Shown: positions 54,064-62,802, counted from the first letter of the stretch. The stretch: DNA of 63,778 nt from Rhodococcus sp. KRD162 (GCF_017168335.1 NZ_JABFAU010000004.1:1-63778); one strand, 5' to 3'. The notes: a model not told the origin generated them from the letters alone. Program-made: numbers and translations.

Positions 54064-54806
54064 TCGATCCGGTACCAGGCCCTGGCATTACCGTCGAGCA
54101 CAGCGGGGAGATCGCCGCCGACGGCGTGGGAAATGATGTCGATGTCGTTCTCCGAGAACGGACGTGGGGCGCGGGTACCAGGTAGATCGGTGCCGAACAT
54201 CAACGCCTCGGGATTGACCCGATGAATCTGCTTCAGCGTATCGGCGATGTCGAGGTCGACGCGGCCGAATCCCGTTGCCTTGACGCGTACTCCGCGGTCG
54301 ACCAGGTTGAGCAGATACGGCAGCCCCTGAGTCGACAGGCCGAGGTGATCGATACTCACCGCCGGTAGCTTCGCGAGAATGGGCTCGAGCGAGAGCAGCA
54401 GGGATGCATCGACATACAGCTCTGCGTGCCAGCCGACCAACTCGTGCACGCGCCGAGCCTGAGTGGTGAGCATCTCGACGTCGGTCTCGCCGCGTTTGAG
54501 GTTGAACCGCATTCCCCGCACGCCCGCGTCGTGCAACGCGAGGATGTCCTCGTCGGAGCACTCGGGATCGATCTGAGTGACGCCGGCCCAGCCGCGCCCG
54601 AGGGTCGCGAGGGCCGAGAGCAGATAGCTCTGATCGGTACCCTGGAACGAGGCCGATACCACCGCTCCTCCGGTGATGCCGAGCCCGTCGACGTCGTACA
54701 GGTAGTTCGAAACCGTGTAGGGATCGGGCAGAAATCCATGGTTCTCGACCAGCGGAAACCGGGGGTCGATGATGTGCAGGTGGGCGTCGAACACGGGTCC
54801 AAGCAT
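54060..54806 (-). CDS. Amidohydrolase-2-family metal-dependent hydrolase
   Basis: A 248-aa TIM-barrel hydrolase (COG3618/PF04909 type). The ATG at 54806 gives MLGPVFDAHLHIIDP with the HxH metal motif (His10 and His12 or so); SIDHLG and FGTDLPG are the later ligand loops. Its substrate is probably a lactone or a small carboxylic compound, as in related dicarboxylic-lactone hydrolases. Divergent from the SMP-30 gene, a family that also acts on lactones, so the pair may form one pathway (inference). Confidence 0.85.
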   Translation of the reverse strand: MLGPVFDAHLHIIDPRFPLVENHGFLPDPYTVSNYLYDVDGLGITGGAVVSASFQGTDQSYLLSALATLGRGWAGVTQIDPECSDEDILALHDAGVRGMRFNLKRGETDVEMLTTQARRVHELVGWHAELYVDASLLLSLEPILAKLPAVSIDHLGLSTQGLPYLLNLVDRGVRVKATGFGRVDLDIADTLKQIHRVNPEALMFGTDLPGTRAPRPFSENDIDIISHAVGGDLPAVLDGNARAWYRID

Positions 54807-54852
54807 GCCAGCTCGCGCAATTGCCGTTGCGACCGACCGTCGCGGTGTTTGA

Positions 54853-55731
54853 ATGCGAAACATGAAACCGGAGACCACTGTCGTTCTCGACGGCTACACC
54901 TATTTCGAATGTCCACGCTGGCACGAGGGAAGGATCTGGGTATCGGACTTCTACTCTCACCGCGTCGTGTCTGCTCTGGAGGACGGCTCCGATGCACGAG
55001 TCGAAGCCGAGGTACCCAATCAGCCCTCGGGACTGGGGTGGCTACCCGACGGCCGACTGCTGATCGTGTCCATGCGCGATTACAAGCTGCTGCTGCGTGA
55101 GCACGACGGTTCGCTGACCGTCCACGCCGACCTCTCGACCTATGTGACCGCGAACCTCAACGACATGCTCGTCGACCCGCAGGGCCGCGCCTACGTCGGG
55201 AATTTCGGGTTCGATCTGATGAATTTCGCCCCGGTGGAGACAGCCGATCTGATTCGCGTCGACCCGGACGGTTCGGCCCATGTCGTTGCCTCGGACCTGT
55301 ACTTCCCCAACGGAATGGCGTTCACGGCATCGGGCGAGCTGCTGGTGGACGAGACGGTCGGCAACAGGGTCAGTGCGTTCGACATCGCAGCGGACGGGTC
55401 GCTGGGGGAGCGGCGGGACTGGGCGATCTTCGGCGATGTGCCGACGTCGACGGATATGGCCACGGCGATCGGTGAGGTGAAGGTTGCCGCCGACGGGTGC
55501 TGCATCGACTCCGACGGCACGATGTGGATCGCCGATGCGCTGGGACAGCGAGTACTGCACGTGGAGCAAGGCGGTGAGGTTCTCGAACAGCTCGATTTCG
55601 ACCTCGGGGTGTTCGCCTGCGGACTGGGCGGTTCCGATGGCCGCACGCTGTTCGTCTGCGCTGCACCGGATTTCAACGAACATCAGCGCAAGGTCGAAAC
55701 CGAGGGAAAGTTGCTGGCGGTTCGGGTGTAG
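54853..55731 (+). CDS. SMP-30/gluconolactonase-type protein
   Basis: A 292-aa six-bladed beta-propeller lactonase. The metal-binding Glu in YFECPRWHEG, Asn in VTANLNDMLVDPQGRAYVGNFG and Asp in LYFPNGMAFT and DGTMWIADALGQ positions are conserved. It probably hydrolyses a sugar lactone or similar. Two ATG starts (54853, 54862) are possible. It ends at the REP-like repeat, and is divergent from the amidohydrolase. Confidence 0.9.
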   Translation: MRNMKPETTVVLDGYTYFECPRWHEGRIWVSDFYSHRVVSALEDGSDARVEAEVPNQPSGLGWLPDGRLLIVSMRDYKLLLREHDGSLTVHADLSTYVTANLNDMLVDPQGRAYVGNFGFDLMNFAPVETADLIRVDPDGSAHVVASDLYFPNGMAFTASGELLVDETVGNRVSAFDIAADGSLGERRDWAIFGDVPTSTDMATAIGEVKVAADGCCIDSDGTMWIADALGQRVLHVEQGGEVLEQLDFDLGVFACGLGGSDGRTLFVCAAPDFNEHQRKVETEGKLLAVRV

Positions 55732-55830
55732 AGCGCTTCGCGCATGTGAGTGGAACTTCGTAGTAGGGGTCGAGGCAGGAGTGGAGCCTGCGGAACGACC
55801 CGCAGGCTCCGCACTCACATGCGGTGCCAG
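55729..55830. repeat. REP-like composite inverted repeat after the SMP-30 gene
   Basis: TAGAGCG and CGCATGTGAGTG (55741-55752) pair with CACTCACATGCG (55812-55823) and CGCTCTA. Inside is a second stem GGAGCCTGCGG/CCGCAGGCTCC (55783-55793 and 55800-55810). The left side repeats the sequence after fba (CGCATGTGAGYGGAA, TTCGTAGT); the inner part repeats that at 51134. It probably terminates the convergent SMP-30 and fprA genes. Confidence 0.8.
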
Positions 55831-55835
55831 CCGCT

Positions 55836-57221
55836 CTAGGCCTTGTCGGGCTCGGAGGCCTTGAGCATGTCCTCACGCTCGACGACCTTGACCCGCTCGC
55901 GGCCCTCGGGCTCACCGAGGGAACGCTCGTGTGCGTCGAGGCGGTACCAGCCGTCCCAGGTGGTGAACGGAACCTGCTTGCCCTCGAGGAACGAGGTGAC
56001 GGCATCGAGGTCGGGCTCGGCCGCACCGGCGAAGCTCGGCGCATCCTCGAGCAGATTCGCGACGGTTTCGTTGGCGTCGCCCTTGGTGTGACCGATGAGG
56101 CCGACGGGGCCGCGCTTGATCCAGCCGGTGACGTAGGTGGCGGGCACGGGTGTGCTCGAGTGCGGTGACTCCATGACCCGGCCGGCCTCGTTGGGGATGG
56201 TGCCCGCCTGCTCGTCGAAGGGGAGCGCGCTGATGTTCTGGCTCAGGTAACCGACGGCACGGTAGACGGCCTGGACCTCCCAGTCGTTGTACTTTCCGGT
56301 GCCGCGTACGTTGCCGGTTCCGTCGAGCTCGGTGCGCTCGGTACGCAGACCCACGACCTTGCCGTCCTCGCCGAGTACCTCGCTGGGGGACTCGAAGAAA
56401 TGCAGGAACAGCTTGTGCGGGCGGCTACCGACGTCGCGGATGGCCCAGTCCTGCAGGGTGTTTGCGACCATGTCGACCTGCTTGGAGTTGCGGCGGGCCT
56501 GCTCGGAGCCTTCGTCGTAGTCGATGTCCTCGGGGGCGACGATCACCTCGATGTTCGGTGAATGGTCGAGCTCGCGCAGCTCCAGCGGGGTGAACTTGGC
56601 CTGAGCTGGCCCGCGGCGGCCGAAGACGTGTACCTCGAGGGCCTTGTTGGCCTTGAGGCCCTCGTAGACGTTGGACGGGATCTCGGTGGGCAGGAGTTCG
56701 TCACCGGTCTTGGCCAGGACGCGCGCGACGTCGAGGGCGACGTTGCCGACGCCGAGTACTGCGACCTTCTCGGCCTCGAGCGGCCAGGTGCGCGGCACGT
56801 CCGGGTGGCCGTCGTACCAGGAGACGAAATCGGCGGCGCCGTAGCTACCGTCGAGGTCGATGCCGGGGATGTTCAGCGCACGGTCGGCGTTGGCTCCGGT
56901 GGAGAAGATGACGGCGTCGTAGAAGCGGCGCAGGTCGTCGAGGTCGATGTCGGTGCCGTAGTCGATGTTGCCGAGCAGGCGAACCTGTGGCTTGTCGAGC
57001 ACCTTGTGCAGCGCGGTGATGATGCCCTTGATGCGCGGGTGATCGGGGGCCACGCCGTAGCGAATGAGCCCGAACGGGGCAGGCATACGCTCGAAGAGGT
57101 CGATGCTCACGCCCGGTCCGCTGACATTGTGGTCGGACTTCATGAGCGCGTCGGCGGCATAGATGCCTGCCGGTCCGGCACCGACGATGGCGACGCGGAG
57201 TGGACGAGTCTGATCAGTCAT
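55836..57221 (-). CDS. fprA: Ferredoxin-NADP+ reductase FprA
   Basis: A 461-aa flavoprotein like M. tuberculosis FprA (Rv3106). The ATG at 57221 opens MTDQTRPLRVAIVGAGPAGI with the FAD GxGxxG motif; VAVLGVGNVALDVARVLAKT is the NADPH fold and the C-terminus (GWIKRGPVGLIGHTKGDANE) is typical of adrenodoxin-reductase-like enzymes. It passes electrons from NADPH to ferredoxins, which feed P450s such as the one at 11699. The longer frame upstream is a shadow of the TauD gene. Confidence 0.95.
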   Translation of the reverse strand: MTDQTRPLRVAIVGAGPAGIYAADALMKSDHNVSGPGVSIDLFERMPAPFGLIRYGVAPDHPRIKGIITALHKVLDKPQVRLLGNIDYGTDIDLDDLRRFYDAVIFSTGANADRALNIPGIDLDGSYGAADFVSWYDGHPDVPRTWPLEAEKVAVLGVGNVALDVARVLAKTGDELLPTEIPSNVYEGLKANKALEVHVFGRRGPAQAKFTPLELRELDHSPNIEVIVAPEDIDYDEGSEQARRNSKQVDMVANTLQDWAIRDVGSRPHKLFLHFFESPSEVLGEDGKVVGLRTERTELDGTGNVRGTGKYNDWEVQAVYRAVGYLSQNISALPFDEQAGTIPNEAGRVMESPHSSTPVPATYVTGWIKRGPVGLIGHTKGDANETVANLLEDAPSFAGAAEPDLDAVTSFLEGKQVPFTTWDGWYRLDAHERSLGEPEGRERVKVVEREDMLKASEPDKA

Positions 57222-57339
57222 GTGCAGCGAGCTACCTTCTTCGAGGGAAGTGCGGACACCCCAGCATAAATTAAGCACTACCTGAGCTGGGGCGGTGGGC
57301 AAGTTGCCGTATTTCCCGGTTTCCGGTAGGAATTGGCTG

Positions 57340-57414
57340 TGCAGACGACATTCCTGGTCCGGCGGTTCACCGTCGACTTCTGTCGTACCTGCACCAACAT
57401 GTGTTGTCGGTGAC
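57340..57414 (+). CDS. Cysteine-rich leader peptide (attenuator uORF)
   Basis: A 24-codon ORF, too short for standard gene calls: GTG start at 57340 behind AGGA (57329-57332), beginning MQTTFLVRRFTVDF and ending CRTCTNMCCR before a TGA. Four of the last ten residues are Cys, two adjacent next to the stop. Actinobacteria carry such Cys-ended leader peptides upstream of sulfur genes; in mycobacteria, polycysteine uORFs have been reported to attenuate expression of downstream genes in response to cysteine. The next gene is a TauD-type dioxygenase. The rest of 57222-57524 contains a GGCAGCGCTGCC self-complementary stretch (57474-57485) and no other gene. Confidence 0.75.
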
Positions 57415-57524
57415 CTGACCCGACGCCCACAATCCCGGTTCCTCGAGAAAATCAGGACGGGACCTCTCTCGACGGCAGCGCTGCCTGAATGCAATTCGCT
57501 CGCCGTGCACGGATTCGAGGACAC

Positions 57525-58385
57525 ATGACCACTCTGGAACAGCCCGCCACTCTCACCGTCGCCACATTCGGCCCGTCGTTCGGAGCCGAGATCCTCGGAC
57601 TCGACGTCGCCTCGGCCTCCGATGCGCAGATCCTCGCCCTTCGGGCAGCCCTCGTCGAACACAAGGTGCTGGTGCTGCGCGGACAGACGCTCGACGACGC
57701 GGCACACATCGAATTCGGTCGACGTCTGGGAGACCTCACCGCAGGCCACCCGGTACACGACAGCGGCCACGTCGCTCCCGAGGTCTACGCCCTCGACAGT
57801 CAGGACAACGGATTCGCCGACGTGTGGCACACCGATGTGACGTTCATGGAACGGCCACCGATGGGCTCGATCCTGCGGCCCGTGGTGCTGCCCGCGCACG
57901 GCGGCGACACCAACTGGGCCGACAGCCAACTGGCCTACGAGTCGCTGTCCGCGCCGGTGCGCAGCATGATCGACGGGCTCACGGCAGTACACGACGGCAA
58001 CCGCGAATTCGGTCACTACCTCGCGCGCACACGCGGCGGAAGAGGCAACGTGTGGGACGGCAAGGAAGTCACCGCCCTGGTCCCCGTCGAACATCCCGTC
58101 GTGCGGGTCCATCCGGAGACCGGCCGCAAGGGGCTGTTCGTCAATCCGGGTTTCACCTCCCACATCGTCGGGGTGTCGGAGGCCGAGAGCCGCGGGATCC
58201 TCGACATGCTGTACGCGCACCTGACCAAGCCCGAGCACATCGTGCGGCACCGCTGGCAGCTGGGCGATCTGGTGCTGTGGGACAACCGCAGCACCTCGCA
58301 CTACGCCAATCGGGACTACGGCACCGAGCATCGCACAATGCACCGCATCACGCTGCGTGGCGATATCCCGGTCGGCCCCAACTAG
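57525..58385 (+). CDS. TauD/TfdA-family alpha-ketoglutarate dioxygenase
   Basis: A 286-aa Fe(II)/2-oxoglutarate dioxygenase. The metal triad is His102 and Asp104 (VWHTDVTF) and His259 (RSTSHYA), with the oxoglutarate-binding Arg in MHRITLRGD. Family members release sulfite from taurine or alkylsulfates, or act on other substrates. The Cys-rich leader peptide upstream suggests a sulfur-scavenging role, which I regard as likely but not shown. The ATG at 57525 has GAGGA nearby. Confidence 0.9.
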   Translation: MTTLEQPATLTVATFGPSFGAEILGLDVASASDAQILALRAALVEHKVLVLRGQTLDDAAHIEFGRRLGDLTAGHPVHDSGHVAPEVYALDSQDNGFADVWHTDVTFMERPPMGSILRPVVLPAHGGDTNWADSQLAYESLSAPVRSMIDGLTAVHDGNREFGHYLARTRGGRGNVWDGKEVTALVPVEHPVVRVHPETGRKGLFVNPGFTSHIVGVSEAESRGILDMLYAHLTKPEHIVRHRWQLGDLVLWDNRSTSHYANRDYGTEHRTMHRITLRGDIPVGPN

Positions 58386-58419
58386 TGCCTGAACGGTCGG
58401 ATCGAGGAAGATTGGCCGC

Positions 58420-58947
58420 ATGGCGTCATGGAGTGAACGTAGACAGCAATGGGTCGACAGTCGCGAGGAAGCGCGCAACAACGCGTCGGCGACGGCTGCG
58501 AACTCCGGCGAGGAGCGTCAGCCCAACGCATGGCCGTTCATCATCGCCGCAGGCGTCGCCGTCGTCCTGCTCGTCGGCATTTTCGTGGCCTCGAAACTCG
58601 CTCCTGCAGAGAACAACGTGACGCAAGCTCAACTGCTCACCGACAGCGTCGAGGGATTCCTCGAAGCGCAGAACACCGGCAACGCGGATCTGCTGCGCGA
58701 GAACACCTGCTTCGACGAGGTTGCGCTGCTCGTTCCCGGCGACGATGCGCAGTACCGACTCGATCGGGAAGGCGAGGTGGAGCGCAACGGCGAGACCTCC
58801 ATCGACGGCGTGCCCTCGAACTACGAGATCAACGGCGACCGCGGTGTGGTGACGGTCCCGCTGAAGGAAGCAAAATCCGGAGTGCAGACCGACGAGAAGT
58901 GGAAGTTCGTGCGCATCGACGACAAGTGGTTGGTATGCAATGTCTGA
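58420..58947 (+). CDS. Membrane-anchored DUF4878-like protein
   Basis: A 175-aa protein. A charged N-terminus (MASWSERRQQWVDSREEARN) is followed by one helix (AWPFIIAAGVAVVLLVGIFVA, residues 37-57) and an extracellular NTF2-like domain (SVEGFLEAQNTGNADLLRENTC to WKFVRIDDKWLVCNV). It is the same layout as the Rv0361-type gene at 35572, with two cysteines placed alike (near the start of the domain and at the last residues), so the two may be distant paralogues. The function is unknown. Confidence 0.7.
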   Translation: MASWSERRQQWVDSREEARNNASATAANSGEERQPNAWPFIIAAGVAVVLLVGIFVASKLAPAENNVTQAQLLTDSVEGFLEAQNTGNADLLRENTCFDEVALLVPGDDAQYRLDREGEVERNGETSIDGVPSNYEINGDRGVVTVPLKEAKSGVQTDEKWKFVRIDDKWLVCNV

Positions 58948-58995
58948 TTCGTGGACCGGTGTCGAGGTAACAGTGAGTGACGGAAGGCTGATCAA

Positions 58996-59409
58996 GTGAC
59001 CTACGCAGGTGACATAACTCCCGAGGCGGCGTGGGAGTTGCTTTCACGGGACCCCGAGGCCGTGCTCGTGGACGTCAGGACACGCGCCGAGTGGCAGTAC
59101 GTCGGAGTCCCGGACACATCGAGCATCGACCGTCCGACCCACCTGATCGAATGGGTCAGTTTTCCCGACGGTGCCCGAAACACCAACTTCGTCGAGGACC
59201 TGAAAGCAGCGGGAGTGGACGGTGACCGGCCGGTGGTGTTCCTGTGCCGCTCCGGTCAGCGGTCCATCGGTGCCGCGCAAGCCGCGACGGCCGCCGGGAT
59301 CGGCCCGTCCTACAACGTGCTCGACGGCTTCGAAGGGGCCACCGATGCCGAGGGACACCGCGGAGCCACGGGCTGGCGTGCGGTCGGGTTGCCGTGGAGG
59401 CAGTCGTGA
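58996..59409 (+). CDS. Rhodanese-like sulfurtransferase (Rv0390 type)
   Basis: A 137-aa single-domain rhodanese. Active Cys84 in VFLCRSGQRS; the N-terminal DITPEAAWELLSRDPEAVLVDVRT is typical. It carries persulfide sulfur. Its TGA overlaps the GTG start of metZ (GTGA), as in M. tuberculosis where Rv0390 precedes metZ, so the two are translationally coupled and probably act together in sulfur assimilation. Confidence 0.92.
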   Translation: MTYAGDITPEAAWELLSRDPEAVLVDVRTRAEWQYVGVPDTSSIDRPTHLIEWVSFPDGARNTNFVEDLKAAGVDGDRPVVFLCRSGQRSIGAAQAATAAGIGPSYNVLDGFEGATDAEGHRGATGWRAVGLPWRQS

Positions 59410-60734
59410 GTATTCCGGGCGGCGGGCAGGAGCGGAGCGACCAGGGGAGTTCTACCGGCGGGCAGGAGCGAAGCGACACGGGGAGTTCTACCGGCGGGCA
59501 GGAGCGGAGCGACAAGGGGATGCCACGCGGCGGCGGATTCGACAAGCCCTTGCCCGAGGGGGTCGGTCAGGGAACGCTGGGCGTCCGCGGCGGCCTGATG
59601 CGATCGGGGTTCGACGAGAATGCCGAGGCGCTCTATCTCTCTTCGGGTTTCGTCTACGAGAGTGCCGGTGCGGCGGAGCAGGCGTTCACCGGTGACATCG
59701 ATCATTTCGTGTACTCGCGCTACGGCAACCCGACGGTCAAGATGTTCGAGGAGCGCCTTCGGCTGATCGAGGGGGCGCAAGCCTGCTTCGGTACATCCAG
59801 CGGAATGTCTGCGGTGTTCACAGCGTTGGGCGCATTGTTGAAGGCCGGCGACCGATTGGTCGCTGCGCGTAGCCTTTTCGGATCCTGCTTCGTGGTGTGC
59901 AACGAGATCCTGCCGCGCTGGGGTGTCGAGACCGTCTTCGTCGACGGAGACGACCTCGAGCAGTGGGAGCAGGCGTTGTCGGTGCCGACGACGGCCGTGT
60001 TCTTCGAGACGCCGTCCAACCCGATGCAGTCGCTGGTCGATGTCAGGCGTGTTTCGGAGATGGCTCATGCTGCCGGTGCAACGGTGGTGTTGGACAACGT
60101 GTTCGCGACGCCACTGCTGCAGCGCAGCCTCGAACTCGGTGCCGATGTGGTGGTGTACTCCGGTACCAAGCACATCGACGGTCAGGGCCGGGTGCTCGGC
60201 GGAGCGATCCTCGGATCGAAGGAGTACATCGACGGACCGGTGCAGACTCTGATGCGTCACACCGGCCCGGCGCTGAGCCCGTTCAATGCTTGGACGCTGC
60301 TCAAAGGACTGGAGACCATGCCGGTGCGAGTGCGACATTCGGTGAACTCCGCGCTGCAGGTCGCCGAGTTCCTCGAAGGTCACGCCGCGGTGCGTTGGGT
60401 GAAATATCCGTTCCTGCAGTCACATCCGCAGCACGAGCTGGCGAAATCGCAGATGTCCGGCGGCGGCACCGTGGTGACGTTCGAGCTCGACGCCCCCGAG
60501 GGGGAAGGTAAGAAGCGCGCCTTCGAGGTACTCGACGCGTTGCGTATCGTCGACATCTCCAACAATCTGGGTGACTCCAAGTCGCTCATCACCCACCCGG
60601 CCACCACCACACACCGTGCGATGGGGCCGGAAGGTCGTGCGGCAGTGGGCATCACCGACGGGGTGGTGCGCATTTCGATCGGGCTGGAGGACACAGAGGA
60701 TCTGCTCGCAGACTTGGACCAGGCTTTGAAATAG
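59406..60734 (+). CDS. metZ: O-succinylhomoserine sulfhydrylase with N-terminal repeat insertion
   Basis: A 442-aa PLP enzyme that makes homocysteine from O-succinylhomoserine and sulfide, in methionine synthesis. The PLP lysine lies in VVVYSGTKHIDGQGR and YSRYGNPTVKMFEERL is typical. After the first five residues the protein carries nearly three copies of GGQERSDxGSST, 36 extra residues absent from M. tuberculosis MetZ (406 aa); these come from a 36-bp tandem repeat. The insertion is in frame and should leave the enzyme working. The GTG start overlaps the rhodanese stop. Confidence 0.95.
   Translation: MSIPGGGQERSDQGSSTGGQERSDTGSSTGGQERSDKGMPRGGGFDKPLPEGVGQGTLGVRGGLMRSGFDENAEALYLSSGFVYESAGAAEQAFTGDIDHFVYSRYGNPTVKMFEERLRLIEGAQACFGTSSGMSAVFTALGALLKAGDRLVAARSLFGSCFVVCNEILPRWGVETVFVDGDDLEQWEQALSVPTTAVFFETPSNPMQSLVDVRRVSEMAHAAGATVVLDNVFATPLLQRSLELGADVVVYSGTKHIDGQGRVLGGAILGSKEYIDGPVQTLMRHTGPALSPFNAWTLLKGLETMPVRVRHSVNSALQVAEFLEGHAAVRWVKYPFLQSHPQHELAKSQMSGGGTVVTFELDAPEGEGKKRAFEVLDALRIVDISNNLGDSKSLITHPATTTHRAMGPEGRAAVGITDGVVRISIGLEDTEDLLADLDQALK
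59421..59520. repeat. 36-bp tandem repeat inside the metZ start
   Basis: Units at 59421-59456 and 59457-59492 and a partial third unit to about 59520, each beginning GGCGGGCAGGAGCGRAGCGAC. Translated as GGQERSD(Q/T/K)GSST. The GGAGCGGAGCGAC core looks like a short dispersed element that has amplified within the gene. Confidence 0.9.
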
Positions 60735-60739
60735 CGGTA

Positions 60740-61813
60740 TCAGCGCTCGAACACGCTGAGAACGGTGCGAAATTTGGCCGTCGTCTCCTCGAGTTCGGCG
60801 TCGGGATCGGACCCTGCGACGATGCCGCCGCCTGCGGTGGCGGTACCGGACAACCCGTCGGCGGCGAGTTCGATGCAGCGGATCGCAACCATCCACTCGC
60901 CGTCTCCGCTGCCGTCGGTCCACCCGACGGCACCGGCGTAGAAGCCGCGGGAACCCTCGAGGTCTCTGATGGCATCCATCGCTGCGGCCCTGGGAACCCC
61001 GGCGACGGCGGCGGTGGGATGCAGGGCCAGCGCCAGGTCGAGCGCCGACGTCCTGGGATCGGCCAGGTCCCCGACGATGGGTGTCGACAGATGCCACAGC
61101 TGCGGAGTGCTGCTCAGTTGGGGTGCCTCGGGCACCTCGAGCGTCTCGCAGAACGGTGCCAACGCAGCACGGATCTCGTCGACGACGAATCGGTGCTCGG
61201 CCTGGTCTTTGGCGCTCGCCGTCAACGCCGCCGAGATGCGCGTGTCCTCATCGGGATCGGCCGAGCGGGCAGCCGTCCCCGCGAACGGGTGGCAGCTGAC
61301 GATGTTGCCGCGCTTGCGAACCAGCAACTCAGGACTCGCACCGACGATGTGCCTGCCGGATTCGCTCATGGGGGCGAGGTCGGCCAGGAAACCGTTGCCC
61401 ATCGGATCGCGCGCGACCAGCGCGCTCAACATCGAGGCAGGATCGATCGGTGAATCCGCGGTCACCTCGATGGCCCGCGCGAGCACGATCTTCTCGGCGA
61501 CACCGGCTTTCAATTGTTCTACGACATCTCGCACTCGCTGCACATGGACGCTCGGGTCGGGGACCTGTCCTGCCACGGTCACCGTGGGTAGCGGCGGTTG
61601 AGCATCCACCGTCGCCCAGGGCCCGTCGAGTCGGTAGAACTCCTCCGGTTCGATCAGAGCGGTGGCCTCGGACATATCGAACGGGATCGCGCCGAGCACA
61701 TTTCGGCCCTCGCGTACCGCGGCCACCGCGTCGGCGATATCGGGAAACGCGTGCCGAACGCCCCGTCCGACCACGTGATGATCGAGGCGGGAGAGCACGA
61801 ATTCGAGTGTCAT
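60740..61813 (-). CDS. entC: Isochorismate synthase
   Basis: A 357-aa chorismate-binding enzyme that converts chorismate to isochorismate for a siderophore or menaquinone precursor. VGASPELLVRKRGNIVSCHPFAGT, the KIVLARAIEV catalytic lysine region, and ALHPTAAVAGVPRAAAM and TATAGGGIVAGSDPDAELEET at the end are family-typical. The start overlaps the upstream HAD gene by 4 nt (ATGA), so they form an operon. Convergent with metZ (5-nt gap). Confidence 0.92.
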   Translation of the reverse strand: MTLEFVLSRLDHHVVGRGVRHAFPDIADAVAAVREGRNVLGAIPFDMSEATALIEPEEFYRLDGPWATVDAQPPLPTVTVAGQVPDPSVHVQRVRDVVEQLKAGVAEKIVLARAIEVTADSPIDPASMLSALVARDPMGNGFLADLAPMSESGRHIVGASPELLVRKRGNIVSCHPFAGTAARSADPDEDTRISAALTASAKDQAEHRFVVDEIRAALAPFCETLEVPEAPQLSSTPQLWHLSTPIVGDLADPRTSALDLALALHPTAAVAGVPRAAAMDAIRDLEGSRGFYAGAVGWTDGSGDGEWMVAIRCIELAADGLSGTATAGGGIVAGSDPDAELEETTAKFRTVLSVFER

Positions 61814-62610
61814 CGGAAGGGGTTCTGAGTGCGGCCCACCAAGTCGGCGACGGAATCGAGGACCATGGTCGGCCGGAACGGATACTGCTCGACGGACTGG
61901 ACCGTCGAGATTCCGGTGAGAACGAGGATCGTCTGCAACCCCGCCTCGAGACCCGAGAGCACGTCGGTATCCATCCGATCACCGATCATCAACGTGTTCT
62001 CGGAATGGCCGCCGATCGCGCGCAGCGCCGAACGCATCATCAACGCGTTGGGCTTGCCCACGTAGTAGGGCTCCTTGCCGGTGGCTTTGGTGATCAACGC
62101 GGCCACCGAACCCGTCGCGGGCAGCGAACCCTCACGGGACGGGCCGGTGGCGTCGGGATTGGTGGCGATGAAACGCGACCCCTTCTCCACGAGACGAATG
62201 GCGGTGGTGATGGCCTCGAACGAGTACGTCCGGGTTTCGCCGAGCACCACGTAATCCGGACTCGAGTCGGTGAGCGTGTAGCCGATGTCGTGCAGAGCGG
62301 TGGTCAGACCCGACTCGCCGACCACGTATGCACTACCGCCGGGGCGCTGATTACCGAGGAACGTCGCGGTGGCCAGAGCCGATGTCCAGATGGACTTCTC
62401 CGGAATGTCCAAACCGGTGAACGCCAAACGGGCCCGCAGGTCGCGAGGGGTACGAATCGAGTTGTTGGTCAGCACGATGAACGGAATCTCGTTGGCCTGC
62501 AACTCGGCGAGAAACGTATCTGCGCCGGGGATCAAGTGGTCTTCGTGTACGAGGACACCGTCCATGTCCATCAGATACGTCCACGGCTGGGGCTTGTCTG
62601 TTTCGCTCAC
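61810..62610 (-). CDS. HAD-IIA phosphatase, NagD-like
   Basis: A 266-aa HAD hydrolase starting at a GTG. The nucleophile motif YLMDMDGVLVH is followed by LTNNSIRTP, the lysine motif YYVGKPN and GDRMDTDVLSGLEAG. NagD-type proteins dephosphorylate sugar phosphates or nucleotides. Its pairing with isochorismate synthase is through overlapping codons, but its substrate is unknown. Confidence 0.92.
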   Translation of the reverse strand: MSETDKPQPWTYLMDMDGVLVHEDHLIPGADTFLAELQANEIPFIVLTNNSIRTPRDLRARLAFTGLDIPEKSIWTSALATATFLGNQRPGGSAYVVGESGLTTALHDIGYTLTDSSPDYVVLGETRTYSFEAITTAIRLVEKGSRFIATNPDATGPSREGSLPATGSVAALITKATGKEPYYVGKPNALMMRSALRAIGGHSENTLMIGDRMDTDVLSGLEAGLQTILVLTGISTVQSVEQYPFRPTMVLDSVADLVGRTQNPFR

Positions 62611-62688
62611 CCTTCCATTGTGAACTACGCCGGTCGCGCTCAGGCTCGACTGCCGAACTATCGGGTCGTTCCGCCGGCTTCGGTCCTG

Positions 62689-62802
62689 CTACCAACTTGC
62701 CGCTCGATCTTCGGCGAGCCGGGAGTTGGCTGTGTGTAGTTGGCGTTCGCGGGCCGTGGTGCCACCCCAGACGCCGAACGGTTCGTCGGCGGCGGGAGCA
62801 GT
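62689..62802 (-). pseudogene. Remnant of a WhiB-family gene (C-terminal part)
   Basis: In one minus-strand frame, APAADEPFGVWGGTTARERQ (62761-62784 encodes EPFGVWGG) continues through about 17 residues to a stop at 62689-62691. EPFGVWGG followed by RERQ is the WhiB G(V/I)WGG region. Upstream, the same frame reaches a stop within about 12 codons and no Cys cluster is found in any frame, so the sequence is truncated or frameshifted. An adjacent frame reads RARRIVELLP just upstream, suggesting a frameshift. The rest of 62611-62971 has no gene. Confidence 0.5.

Noticed and set aside
59421..59520. CRISPR-like repeats
   Set aside because: Directly abutting 36-bp units without spacers; a simple tandem repeat within metZ. 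No CRISPR array elsewhere in the window.
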